Shown here in pieces: positions 42,501 through 48,919 of a stretch of DNA of 64,000 nucleotides. Below the pieces are notes generated by a model, which saw nothing but the letters and a program-made list of their open reading frames with translations, searched no databases and was not told the DNA's origin. Made by a program: the position numbers and the translations under genes. This DNA is from Rhodoferax sp. (GTDB lineage: Bacteria; Pseudomonadota; Gammaproteobacteria; Burkholderiales; Burkholderiaceae_C), in assembly GCF_028714215.1 (NCBI RefSeq), contig NZ_JAQTMS010000013.1:1-64000 (forward strand), written 5' to 3'. Position 1 is the stretch's first letter; each line of letters starts with the position of its first letter.

Positions 42501-42922
42501 TGCAACCGCTTGTGACCACGGCAGCGCAGGGTCTCATGGGCCTCTGCCTGGCCGTTGCCACCATGGCGCTGATCCTGAGCGCCGTGCACTTTTGCCAGAC
42601 CCGGCGGCGCCTGGTGTTGCTCTGGTCGTTGGGGCTGGTGGCGCTGATCTCGGGCGGCATCATCGCGGCTGAAAGCGTCACTGCCGGTGTCGCCCAGGTC
42701 GTGCCCGGGCTACTGAACGTGCTGACGCTGTGGGCATTGGTACGGCGCGGCGAGATCGGGGTAGCGCTGGCGATGGTGGCCCTGTCTGTCATCGCCAGCC
42801 TGCCGCAGTTGCTGGCCGCACCCATCGCCAATGCGGCAACGCATGCGGCAGTGACCTGCGCGCTGGCGGTAGGCCTGAGCTGGTGGGCTCTGCGCTACGG
42901 TCGAAGCCTGGGGCGGGGCTGA
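39569..42922 (+). CDS. Giant CPBP-family (CAAX/bacteriocin-processing) intramembrane protease with duplicated ectodomains
   Basis: The 1117-residue protein has a central CPBP core. Its motifs are T-S-E427-E428-A-L-F-R432, F-A-G-G-H, and M-H-F-S-F-D-L, the glutamate, histidine and histidine motifs of the CAAX-protease/abi family. On each side lies a similar soluble region containing F-x-x-L-L-G-x-x-x-x-P-x-H-W-x-V, P-E-x-x-P-G-A-x-L and x-x-F-V-P-x-A followed by membrane helices, so the architecture is duplicated. CPBP proteins near bacteriocins act as immunity factors or in maturation. Ordinary members are 200-300 residues. The ATG at 39569 is preferred over 39527 because it precedes a clear hydrophobic segment. 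It closes the peptide locus. Confidence 0.75.
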   Translation: MTLLNRKSFWAVLLALAVASAGTALWLFPRAMPLLQLNVSMSRDQALAAAEALQTQRFAELATTRAVARFDHDASLQNYVELEGGGVDAFTGLLGRQFIAPYHWTVRRFAESQEDELSVRFTPEGRAYGFTRKVPEKAPGAALTEAAARTLAESGARSLLGDALWAAYAPQSASQITRPGGRIDHSFVYEHRTEQRGEARFRLKLVVAGDRLVEVAPYAFVPQAFAQRFAQLRSGNETIAKVATIAMTSLFGLGGLLGGWLWLTRRGGLAWRGALRAAGVVGLLLAAAVLSNIPQSWFGYATTDSVSSFLWRNAAAVFGTGIGSTLILGLIFVVAEGLSRRAFAQQPRLFGFWSVAAAASPQALGRTLGGYAWTGFELLLVAGFYLVARTQFGWWVPAESLSDPNILSAWRPALGPIAQALMAGTSEEALFRAVPLAGAALIGQWLGWRRSSIAVALVLQALVFAGGHAGYPGLPSYSRVLELFFPALVWGLIFLRFGLVPCIVMHFSFDLTLMSLPLFVATDARLWLDRALVLLAGLLPLLMLARARFKQGYLAELPQALRNGEEVVEQAAAPAGDEPTLPPPLLVPATAGRPWWLGRTPLALAAVLGALALWLWQAPQVGTPPFTLDHAAAVARAESVLAQRGVRLDAGWKRLAIVRPVAGGDDKTVRFVWREAGAQVFAKLLGSTLLPQHWQVLFKHVSGPVEERTEVWEVALTGQGEVLAVEHHLPEGRPGAHLSREQAQALVQNFMASQPALANRPWELASVQQKERPARRDWTFYWDDKQALNVKGGTSRVAVTVRGDEMTAWQYVFVPDAWIRQQQEAESAKTPFRIAAGVAGAALLLLILGAALRQVVQGRLHWRQGLTWAALFLVAGLADYALTFDRKAMGFNLAQDWNTQLTTGVALAAAGFLLGAALLGLLVMRLHSKERPGNASVAGDLLRGLGLALALKGVATGLQHFFPENSPGLPGVGAWDSVQPLVTTAAQGLMGLCLAVATMALILSAVHFCQTRRRLVLLWSLGLVALISGGIIAAESVTAGVAQVVPGLLNVLTLWALVRRGEIGVALAMVALSVIASLPQLLAAPIANAATHAAVTCALAVGLSWWALRYGRSLGRG

Positions 42923-42959
42923 ACTTCAGCGCTGGCGCAGGCCGAGGTTTGGCCGGTCC

Positions 42960-44399
42960 TCACTTCGGCAAGGTGCGCAGTACGTCGGCAACAAAGGCGC
43001 AGGCGTCGAACTGGGCGCGTTTGAAGGTCCAGCCCAAACGCACGATCACAGCCTCGCGCGAGGGCACCACGGCCACGATTTGACCCCAGTGTCCCATCAT
43101 GGCCACGGTGTCCGCCGGGACACCGGGGTTGGCCTTGCATTCGCCGGCTGCCGGGTTGCCGATCAGCCAGCTTTGCGCGCCGTAGCCCAGGCCTTCGCCT
43201 TGCGCCGTCGATGGTGTGCTGGCGCGCTTGAGCCAGCCCGGCGGCAGCACCTGGGTGTCGCCCCAGCGGCCGTCGTTCAGCATCAACTGGCCCAGGCGTG
43301 CCCAGTCGCCGGCGCTGGCCCAGACGTAAGAGGAGCCGACCCAGTTGCCGTCGCTGTCGGTTTCCAGCACCGCGCTGCTGGCGCCGATCGGTTCGAACAA
43401 GGCCTTGGCCGGGTAGGCCCAGTAGTCGGCGTCATTGCTGAAGCGTCCGCGCGCCACGCCCGCCAGCAGATTGGCGGTGGCACTCAGGTAGCGCCAGCGG
43501 GTGCCGGGCGCGGCTTGCGTGGGTGATGCCGCCGCGAAGGCGGTCACGCTGGGCTGCCCCCACAGCATCTTGGGCACGGAACCCCAGGGGTCATAGTCTT
43601 CCGTGCTGGCCAGGCCGTCGCGCATGTACAGGAGGTCGGAGACCTTGATGTTCTTGCGTTCGTCCTGGCGCCAGCTGGCGACCCAGGCCGGTTCGCGCGC
43701 CGGCCGGAAGGCGTCGACCACGGGTGAGTCCAGCGACAACTGCGTCTCGGCCGCCAGCTTGTGCAGCAGCATGCCGTTGACCGTCTTGCTCATCGACCAG
43801 CCGTGCAAGGGTGTGCCGGCGGCAAAGCCCGGCCCGTTGCGCAGGGCCAGCAGGCGCCCCTGGTGCACGATGGCGACGCCGCGGGCGTTGGCGGCGGCCG
43901 GGTCGCCGGCGCCGACAAAGGCTTGGTCAAGCACTTTTTGCAGCGCTTGCGCATCGACGCCGGGACCCCACTGCGCCACCGGCAGAGCCGCCTCACCTTG
44001 CGGCCAGGGTTTGTCGAGGTCCGGGTTGACGCGCTTGGCCGTCGGCGCAGCTTCGCCGGCCGGGGCCAGGTCCAGCACGCAACCCCGCTGCGGCAGCAGC
44101 GCCGCCCGGCGCGCAAACAGACCGGCAAACCTCGCCGTCACGGCGTGCGCATTCTCATCGACGGCGATGCTGATCAGACCCAGTACCGGGCTGGCCGGCA
44201 GCACATCGTCGGCCAGCATCTTTTGCCAGGGACGTCCGGCCACAAAGGCAGCCGAGCAAACCCCCTTGGCCGCCATGCCGGCCGCATTCTGCGGGATGCC
44301 CAGGTAAAGCAGGGCGACTATGACCAGTGCCACCAGGCCCACCAGCAGGGCCAACAGCGTCAGCAAAACACGTTTGATCCAGCTTGATGCGTTCGCCAT
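42960..44399 (-). CDS. Membrane-anchored serine hydrolase, class C beta-lactamase-like
   Basis: The 479-residue protein has one N-terminal membrane segment and a periplasmic beta-lactamase/penicillin-binding-protein-like domain. The active-site tetrad is S-M-S-K in L-H-G-W-S-M-S-K-T-V-N-G, and a Tyr-x-Asn/Ser region follows (R-Y-L-S-A-T-A-N). The C-terminus has M-M-G-H-W-G-Q in the position of the KTG-like motif. Family members are D-amino acid esterases, peptidases or 6-aminohexanoate hydrolases. It runs against the peptide locus and diverges from the remnant region at 44.4 kb. Substrate unknown. Confidence 0.85.
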   Translation of the reverse strand: MANASSWIKRVLLTLLALLVGLVALVIVALLYLGIPQNAAGMAAKGVCSAAFVAGRPWQKMLADDVLPASPVLGLISIAVDENAHAVTARFAGLFARRAALLPQRGCVLDLAPAGEAAPTAKRVNPDLDKPWPQGEAALPVAQWGPGVDAQALQKVLDQAFVGAGDPAAANARGVAIVHQGRLLALRNGPGFAAGTPLHGWSMSKTVNGMLLHKLAAETQLSLDSPVVDAFRPAREPAWVASWRQDERKNIKVSDLLYMRDGLASTEDYDPWGSVPKMLWGQPSVTAFAAASPTQAAPGTRWRYLSATANLLAGVARGRFSNDADYWAYPAKALFEPIGASSAVLETDSDGNWVGSSYVWASAGDWARLGQLMLNDGRWGDTQVLPPGWLKRASTPSTAQGEGLGYGAQSWLIGNPAAGECKANPGVPADTVAMMGHWGQIVAVVPSREAVIVRLGWTFKRAQFDACAFVADVLRTLPK

Positions 44400-44476
44400 A
44401 AAAGTTCCAGGTAGCAAGGGAGGGCTTCACTGTACCCGAAGCAATCGGTCGAATTGCCGGAAGATCGTCGCCGCGG

Positions 44477-44496
44477 CATCCCCCAATTGGGGGATG
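44477..44496. promoter_or_regulatory. Perfect 20-bp palindrome, copy 1, upstream of the 44580 gene
   Basis: CATCCCCCAATTGGGGGATG is a perfect palindrome 83 bases before the ATG at 44580. The same palindrome occurs at 46406-46425, 81 bases before the ATG at 46507. The roughly 50 bases after it are also conserved between the two copies, so this is a duplicated promoter or operator block. Confidence 0.65.
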
Positions 44497-44579
44497 GACG
44501 CCGGTGGCGCCGGCCGATCACAATGCACGGGTACCAGGGCAGGGCGCACGGATAAGCGCCAAGCAAGGGAGGGAGGCTC

Positions 44580-45215
44580 ATGAAAAGTTGGCAAGAGAAT
44601 TTTTCCGGCGGCACGGAGGGTGTGCAGTGCCAGCACGCGGCGTCCAAGAAAAACAGAGTTGCGGCGCGACGAATGGGTGACACAAGGCGGACCGTTGTTC
44701 GCCGCTTGGTCTATTTGGCCGCCTCCCACTTCTGCATCGGCTTGTCGAGTGCACAACCCCTTTCCGGGGAGAACCCTTTGGCTGACGTGCGGCCCGTGAC
44801 AGCGGAAGATCTGGCATTTCTAAAAGCAGAAGGACGACTTCGAAGAATCAAGCAAGCCGTCAGCACCGACGGCATTCGCACAGCAGGGGAGGCCAAGGTT
44901 CTGGCGACGGCGATCGATGGCGTCATTATTTTTGGCAATGGCCTGCCTTTTGGACTTGATCCCAGAAGCCCTGGACGCAGACACGTCACAGAACATGGTT
45001 TGAAGGTCTTGATCTTGCCCCCGCCTCTCCCGCACGATCCCAGCCAGCGGCATTATGTGTCACGCTGGTCGAAGTGGGATGTGCGCAGCCCGGCAGAGTT
45101 GGCCGTCACCGCAGACTTCAGCGACACGTCCGGCGTGCGGCCCCCGGTCTTGAGCCAAAGAATGGTGTTCATCCTTGATGCCGGCGTTTGGAAGTTCGAC
45201 CGTTATGAGTGGTGA
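44580..45215 (+). CDS. Hypothetical protein with LuxR-derived N-terminus (chimeric)
   Basis: The 211-residue ORF begins M-K-S-W-Q-E-N-F-S-G-G-T-E-G-V-Q-C-Q-H-A-A. This aligns with the start of the LuxR-type protein at 31201 (M-K-S-W-P-E-D-L-L-G-T-T-G-G-V-P-C-E-H-A-T); a later I-G-L-S-S-A-Q-P-L-S-G matches its L-G-L-R-A-A-Q-P-F-S-G. The rest (about 150 residues) is unrelated and has no HTH. If translation instead starts at ATG 44673, the product has a basic, hydrophobic, signal-peptide-like N-terminus, and the LuxR part would be untranslated leader. Its end overlaps the C13-type gene start. Function unknown. Confidence 0.6.
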   Translation: MKSWQENFSGGTEGVQCQHAASKKNRVAARRMGDTRRTVVRRLVYLAASHFCIGLSSAQPLSGENPLADVRPVTAEDLAFLKAEGRLRRIKQAVSTDGIRTAGEAKVLATAIDGVIIFGNGLPFGLDPRSPGRRHVTEHGLKVLILPPPLPHDPSQRHYVSRWSKWDVRSPAELAVTADFSDTSGVRPPVLSQRMVFILDAGVWKFDRYEW

Positions 45216-46131
45216 TCTATTCCTCCTGCAACGGATGCAGCCCAACATGCGTAATGTGCGGCAACTGCTTGTTCTGGTGGTAACACTGCTGGTCGGGTGC
45301 GCACTTCCGCCTGGATACAGGCCTGAATTTCGACAGATCAACGCATCCCTTGTTGACCGCGCGTTGCAACCACTTCGATCTTCATTCACTACGCCTCCGG
45401 ATAAACCACTCGGTGTCTATATGGGTGTTGCACTTGACGGCGCGTCCCCTGCATTCGACGGTGATATTCGCCGCGCCCGTAACGGCCTATTTCTCCAGGC
45501 GGCCAGCGGCCCGTCACTGTTATTGAGCAATTTACAGGCCGAACCACAGGGCGATCCGCACGCTGATTTTGCAACTATGCCGACTGCCGCGCGAGCGGCG
45601 GGGCAGTGGCTTCAATCCCAGAGCGTGCAAACTAACCGCACACCATTTGCCATGGTGGTGATTGCTAGCCATGGGCAAGACGATATGTTGATGGTGCGGG
45701 CTGGCAAAACCCAAATCCTAGCGTTGATCAATGGGAGCTACATCAATGCGTTTCTCAACGACTTCGGTGCTGTTCCAACGATAGTCATTATTTCGGCTTG
45801 TCACGCCGGCTCCCTCATCCCGGCCCTGCGCGCACCGAACCGCATCATCATCGCAGCCGCCGCCTCGGACCGGGTTTCTTTTGGGTGCGGCGCTGATTCA
45901 ACCAGTACTGTTTTCATGCAAGCGCTTCTGGACAAGGAACTGGATCGCTCCTTTTCGCTCGAAGATTTGTTCATTCGGGGGCGCAACCGGGTCATCGGGT
46001 TGGAAATGCGCCTGAAGATGCAGCATTCGCTGCCCGTGATGGACGTTGGCTCCGACATGGAGGTGTTTGCTGTCACGCCACTTGCGAAGTGGTCCACAGC
46101 CCTGCGCGAGTTCCGGATGTCCAAGCATTAG
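45205..46131 (+). CDS. C13-type (legumain-like) lipoprotein peptidase, copy 1
   Basis: The 308-residue product has a lipoprotein signal (L-V-V-T-L-L-V-G-C, lipidated Cys). Its caspase-fold catalytic pair is the His in V-I-A-S-H-G-Q and the Cys in V-I-I-S-A-C-H-A-G-S. The following A-A-A-A-S-D-R-V-S-F-G-C-G segment is typical of C13 peptidases. ATG 45205 overlaps the previous stop; 45247 (M-R-N-V-R-Q) would give a more standard lipoprotein leader. It is paralogous to the protein at 46507, but about 45% of the sequence has diverged. It probably faces the periplasm. Confidence 0.8.
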   Translation: MSGDLFLLQRMQPNMRNVRQLLVLVVTLLVGCALPPGYRPEFRQINASLVDRALQPLRSSFTTPPDKPLGVYMGVALDGASPAFDGDIRRARNGLFLQAASGPSLLLSNLQAEPQGDPHADFATMPTAARAAGQWLQSQSVQTNRTPFAMVVIASHGQDDMLMVRAGKTQILALINGSYINAFLNDFGAVPTIVIISACHAGSLIPALRAPNRIIIAAAASDRVSFGCGADSTSTVFMQALLDKELDRSFSLEDLFIRGRNRVIGLEMRLKMQHSLPVMDVGSDMEVFAVTPLAKWSTALREFRMSKH

Positions 46132-46209
46132 CGTTATCTGGAAAATTTCAGATACGCCAGTGATGTATGGCGGCAACTTTGCCGGTGGGTGTTGGTAGTC
46201 AAATTTGAT

Positions 46210-46284
46210 GTGCAAGTAGTCCTCCAATCGGAATCCAGAGAATGCGCTTTGGCCAGCCTGGCAATTCACAATGGGCTGGGATAG
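46210..46284 (+). pseudogene. Remnant of a C39-peptidase exporter 5' end
   Basis: From GTG 46210 the frame reads V-Q-V-V-L-Q-S-E-S-R-E-C-A-L-A-S-L-A-I and then stops at 46282-46284. This matches the first residues of the exporter at 37419 (I-L-Q-S-E-S-S-E-C-A-L-A-S-L-A-M), also at DNA level. Only about 60 bases survive. The rest of the 375-base gap 46132-46506 holds the second palindrome block and no other ORF. Confidence 0.7.
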
Positions 46285-46405
46285 ACCCAACGTGGACGGG
46301 CCTCCAACCTGTGGAATTGTCCGGAATTGAAAGGTGCGGACCCATTTGCCTTGGGCATATTCACGAACAATTCAGATCAAAGCCATTAGGGCTACGCATG
46401 CGATG

Positions 46406-46425
46406 CATCCCCCAATTGGGGGATG
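46406..46425. promoter_or_regulatory. Perfect 20-bp palindrome, copy 2, upstream of the 46507 gene
   Basis: The same CATCCCCCAATTGGGGGATG as at 44477-44496, followed by nearly the same downstream bases (GGACTCCGGTGGCGC, then GCACAATGCACGGGTAC). It lies 81 bases before the C13-type gene at 46507. Confidence 0.65.
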
Positions 46426-46506
46426 GACTCCGGTGGCGCTGGCCGAGCACAATGCACGGGTACGAGGGCAGGGCGCTTGTTCGACAAAAACACTGGAGAT
46501 AGACCG

Positions 46507-47349
46507 ATGAACCTTCAAAAACTCAAACGCATCGTTCTGCTGGGCGGTCTTGCGCTGCTGCTGTCGGCCTGCGCGCTGAGCCCGAAGAGCGCGGAATCGC
46601 GAATTACCAGTGACGAGTTGTTGGCGCAGCAATTGGCAACCGTGGAAAAAGCCTTCGAAACAGCGCCCCGCAGTGAACACCTGGTCTTGTACCTGGGCTC
46701 GGCGCAGCATTCTCAATCGCTGGCTTTTCAAGGCGACGTCCTGCTGGTTCAAAAACGCCTCACCGCCGTCAACCCGAAGCTGCAGAGCATCATTTTGAGT
46801 AACCAGCTGCAGACCGCAAAACTGGTCTATCCGTTCGCCACGCTGCATACTCTGACGCCAACGTTTGCGCGTATCGCGGCGTGGTCAAAAAAATACCCGT
46901 TGACGCTGGTGCTGCTGGTGGCGACCCATGGCGCTGTCGATGTTTTGTCCAGCAATGTGGCCAATGACTATTACGCGCCGGTTCAATCCAATCATTTGCG
47001 GGCGTGGCTGGAGGCACTGGGCGACACACCGACCGTGGTCATCCTGTCGGCCTGCTATTCGGGTTCTTTTGTGCCGGCGCTGGCGGCGGCTAACCGCATT
47101 GTGCTGACAGCGGCGGCGGCCGATCGCAATTCGTTCGGCTGTAGCTACCGCGACGACAACACCCACTTCATCGGCGAATTGTTCGGTGGCAGTTTCAATC
47201 CCGACAACACCTGGCAACAAAATTTTGAGGCGGCACGCCGCGGTGTCGAGCGAAAAGAACAGGCACTGCGGTTCACCGCTTCCAATCCGACAAGCAGTGT
47301 TCCAGGCGCCTTGGCCGACCGGACGATTGCCGATTTTCTGAAGCCTTGA
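46507..47349 (+). CDS. C13-type (legumain-like) lipoprotein peptidase, copy 2
   Basis: The 280-residue product has a lipoprotein signal ending L-L-L-S-A-C. Its catalytic His is in L-V-A-T-H-G and its catalytic Cys in I-L-S-A-C-Y-S-G-S-F, followed by A-A-A-A-D-R-N-S-F-G-C-S. This matches the bacterial C13 (legumain-like) peptidase pattern. It shares its promoter block with the 44580 operon. Substrate unknown; a role in processing exported peptides is possible from context only. Confidence 0.82.
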   Translation: MNLQKLKRIVLLGGLALLLSACALSPKSAESRITSDELLAQQLATVEKAFETAPRSEHLVLYLGSAQHSQSLAFQGDVLLVQKRLTAVNPKLQSIILSNQLQTAKLVYPFATLHTLTPTFARIAAWSKKYPLTLVLLVATHGAVDVLSSNVANDYYAPVQSNHLRAWLEALGDTPTVVILSACYSGSFVPALAAANRIVLTAAAADRNSFGCSYRDDNTHFIGELFGGSFNPDNTWQQNFEAARRGVERKEQALRFTASNPTSSVPGALADRTIADFLKP

Positions 47350-47425
47350 GAGCGGCCTGCAAGGGACTTGTTGCAAGCCGCGGCAGGGCTGGCGCAGCGG
47401 GTGCCGGAGGAGGGACAATAGCACC

Positions 47426-48913
47426 ATGCCTTATCTGCCTGCCTTCATTGCCCCCGCCCGCTTCACCGACCCGGCCCATGCGCTGGCGCGGGCGCGTGAA
47501 ATTTATGACGGCAGCATCGCTCACCTGCGCTCGGCCATGCAGCGCTTCGTGGCCGGCGAGCGCCTGCCCGGCCATGTGCGCGCCTGCTACCCGTTTGTGC
47601 GGGTCCAGACCAGCACCGTGGCGCGTCTGGACTCGGCCCAGGGCGCGCACCTGAGCTACGGCTTTGTGGCCGGCCCCGGCCGCTTCGAAACCACCCTCAC
47701 GCGACCCGATCTGTACGCCGACTATTACCTGGAGCAGTTCACCCTGCTGCTGGAAAACCACCAGGTTGAACTGGAGGTGGGCACCAGCGCGCAGCCGATC
47801 CCGGTGCATTTTTCGTTTGCCGAGAACGACCATATCGAGGGCCATCTGAGCCCTGAGCGGCGCCAGTTGATGCGCGACGTTTTCGATCTGCCGGACCTGG
47901 CCGCCATGGACGACGGCATTGCCAACGGCACCCATGTGCCGCGCCCGGGAGAGCCGCAGCCGCTGTCCTTGTTTACCGCGCCGCGCGTCGACTACTCCCT
48001 GCACCGCCTGCGCCACTACACCGGCACCGCGCCCGAGCACTTCCAGAACTTCGTGCTGTTCACCAATTACCAGTTTTACATCGATGAATTCGTGCGTCTG
48101 GGGCGCGCGGCGATGGCCGACCCCGGCAGCGAGTACAGCGCATTTGTCGAGCCCGGCAATGTGGTGACGACAAAATCGGGGTCAGATTCCAATTTCTCCA
48201 GCGCCGCAGCACCACCCCGTCTGCCGCAAATGCCTGCCTACCACCTGATGCGCACCGATCGCAGCGGCATCAGCATGGTCAATATCGGCGTCGGCCCGGC
48301 CAACGCCAAGACCATCACCGACCACATTGCCGTGCTGCGCCCGCATGCCTGGATCATGCTGGGCCACTGCGCCGGCTTGCGCAACTCGCAGCAGCTGGGC
48401 GACTACGTGCTGGCGCATGGCTATGTGCGCGAGGACCATGTGCTGGACGAGGAACTGCCGCTGTGGGTGCCGGTGCCGGCCCTGGCCGAGATCCAGATGG
48501 CGCTGGAAGCGGCCGTCTCGGACGTCACGCAGCTCAAGGGCGCCGAGCTGAAACGCGTCATGCGCACCGGTACCGTCGCCTCCACCGACAACCGCAACTG
48601 GGAGCTGTTGCCCGACAACGGTCCGCAGCGCCGCTTCAGCCAGAGCCGCGCGGTGGCGCTGGACATGGAAAGCGCCACCATCGCCGCCAACGGTTTTCGC
48701 TTCCGCGTGCCTTACGGCACGCTGCTGTGCGTCAGCGACAAGCCGCTGCACGGCGAGATCAAGCTGCCCGGCATGGCCAACCATTTCTACCGCGAACGGG
48801 TCGACCAGCACCTGCGCATCGGCATGCGTGCCATCGAGCTGTTGCGCCGGCAAGGGGTGGACCAGCTGCATAGCCGCAAGCTGCGCAGCTTTGCCGAAGT
48901 GGCGTTTCAGTAA
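47426..48913 (+). CDS. amn: AMP nucleosidase
   Basis: Amn splits AMP into adenine and ribose 5-phosphate, regulating adenylate pools. The 495-residue protein has the N-terminal Amn domain (G-P-G-R-F-E-T-T-L-T-R-P-D-L-Y) and the phosphorylase-like C-terminal domain with G-V-G-P-A-N-A-K-T-I-T-D-H and A-L-D-M-E-S-A-T-I-A-A-N-G. Around residue 255 it has an extra in-frame segment T-T-K-S-G-S-D-S-N-F-S whose DNA (near 48172-48202) looks like an inserted intergenic repeat. A GAGGAGGGAC ribosome-binding site precedes the ATG. Confidence 0.95.
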   Translation: MPYLPAFIAPARFTDPAHALARAREIYDGSIAHLRSAMQRFVAGERLPGHVRACYPFVRVQTSTVARLDSAQGAHLSYGFVAGPGRFETTLTRPDLYADYYLEQFTLLLENHQVELEVGTSAQPIPVHFSFAENDHIEGHLSPERRQLMRDVFDLPDLAAMDDGIANGTHVPRPGEPQPLSLFTAPRVDYSLHRLRHYTGTAPEHFQNFVLFTNYQFYIDEFVRLGRAAMADPGSEYSAFVEPGNVVTTKSGSDSNFSSAAAPPRLPQMPAYHLMRTDRSGISMVNIGVGPANAKTITDHIAVLRPHAWIMLGHCAGLRNSQQLGDYVLAHGYVREDHVLDEELPLWVPVPALAEIQMALEAAVSDVTQLKGAELKRVMRTGTVASTDNRNWELLPDNGPQRRFSQSRAVALDMESATIAANGFRFRVPYGTLLCVSDKPLHGEIKLPGMANHFYRERVDQHLRIGMRAIELLRRQGVDQLHSRKLRSFAEVAFQ

Positions 48914-48919
48914 GCTGCC

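Noticed and set aside
31201-42922. Microcin siderophore-glycosylation genes (IroB/MceC-like glycosyltransferase, MceD-like esterase)
   Set aside because: No glycosyltransferase or esterase frame is present in the locus, so a siderophore-microcin assignment is not supported.
44580-45215. A second functional LuxR regulator
   Set aside because: Only the N-terminal part resembles LuxR; the frame has no helix-turn-helix and the rest is unrelated.
31201-47349. A luxI-type autoinducer synthase or a small immunity protein in the peptide locus
   Set aside because: Every intergenic gap and short ORF was looked at; none has synthase motifs or a convincing small membrane protein, so neither is claimed.
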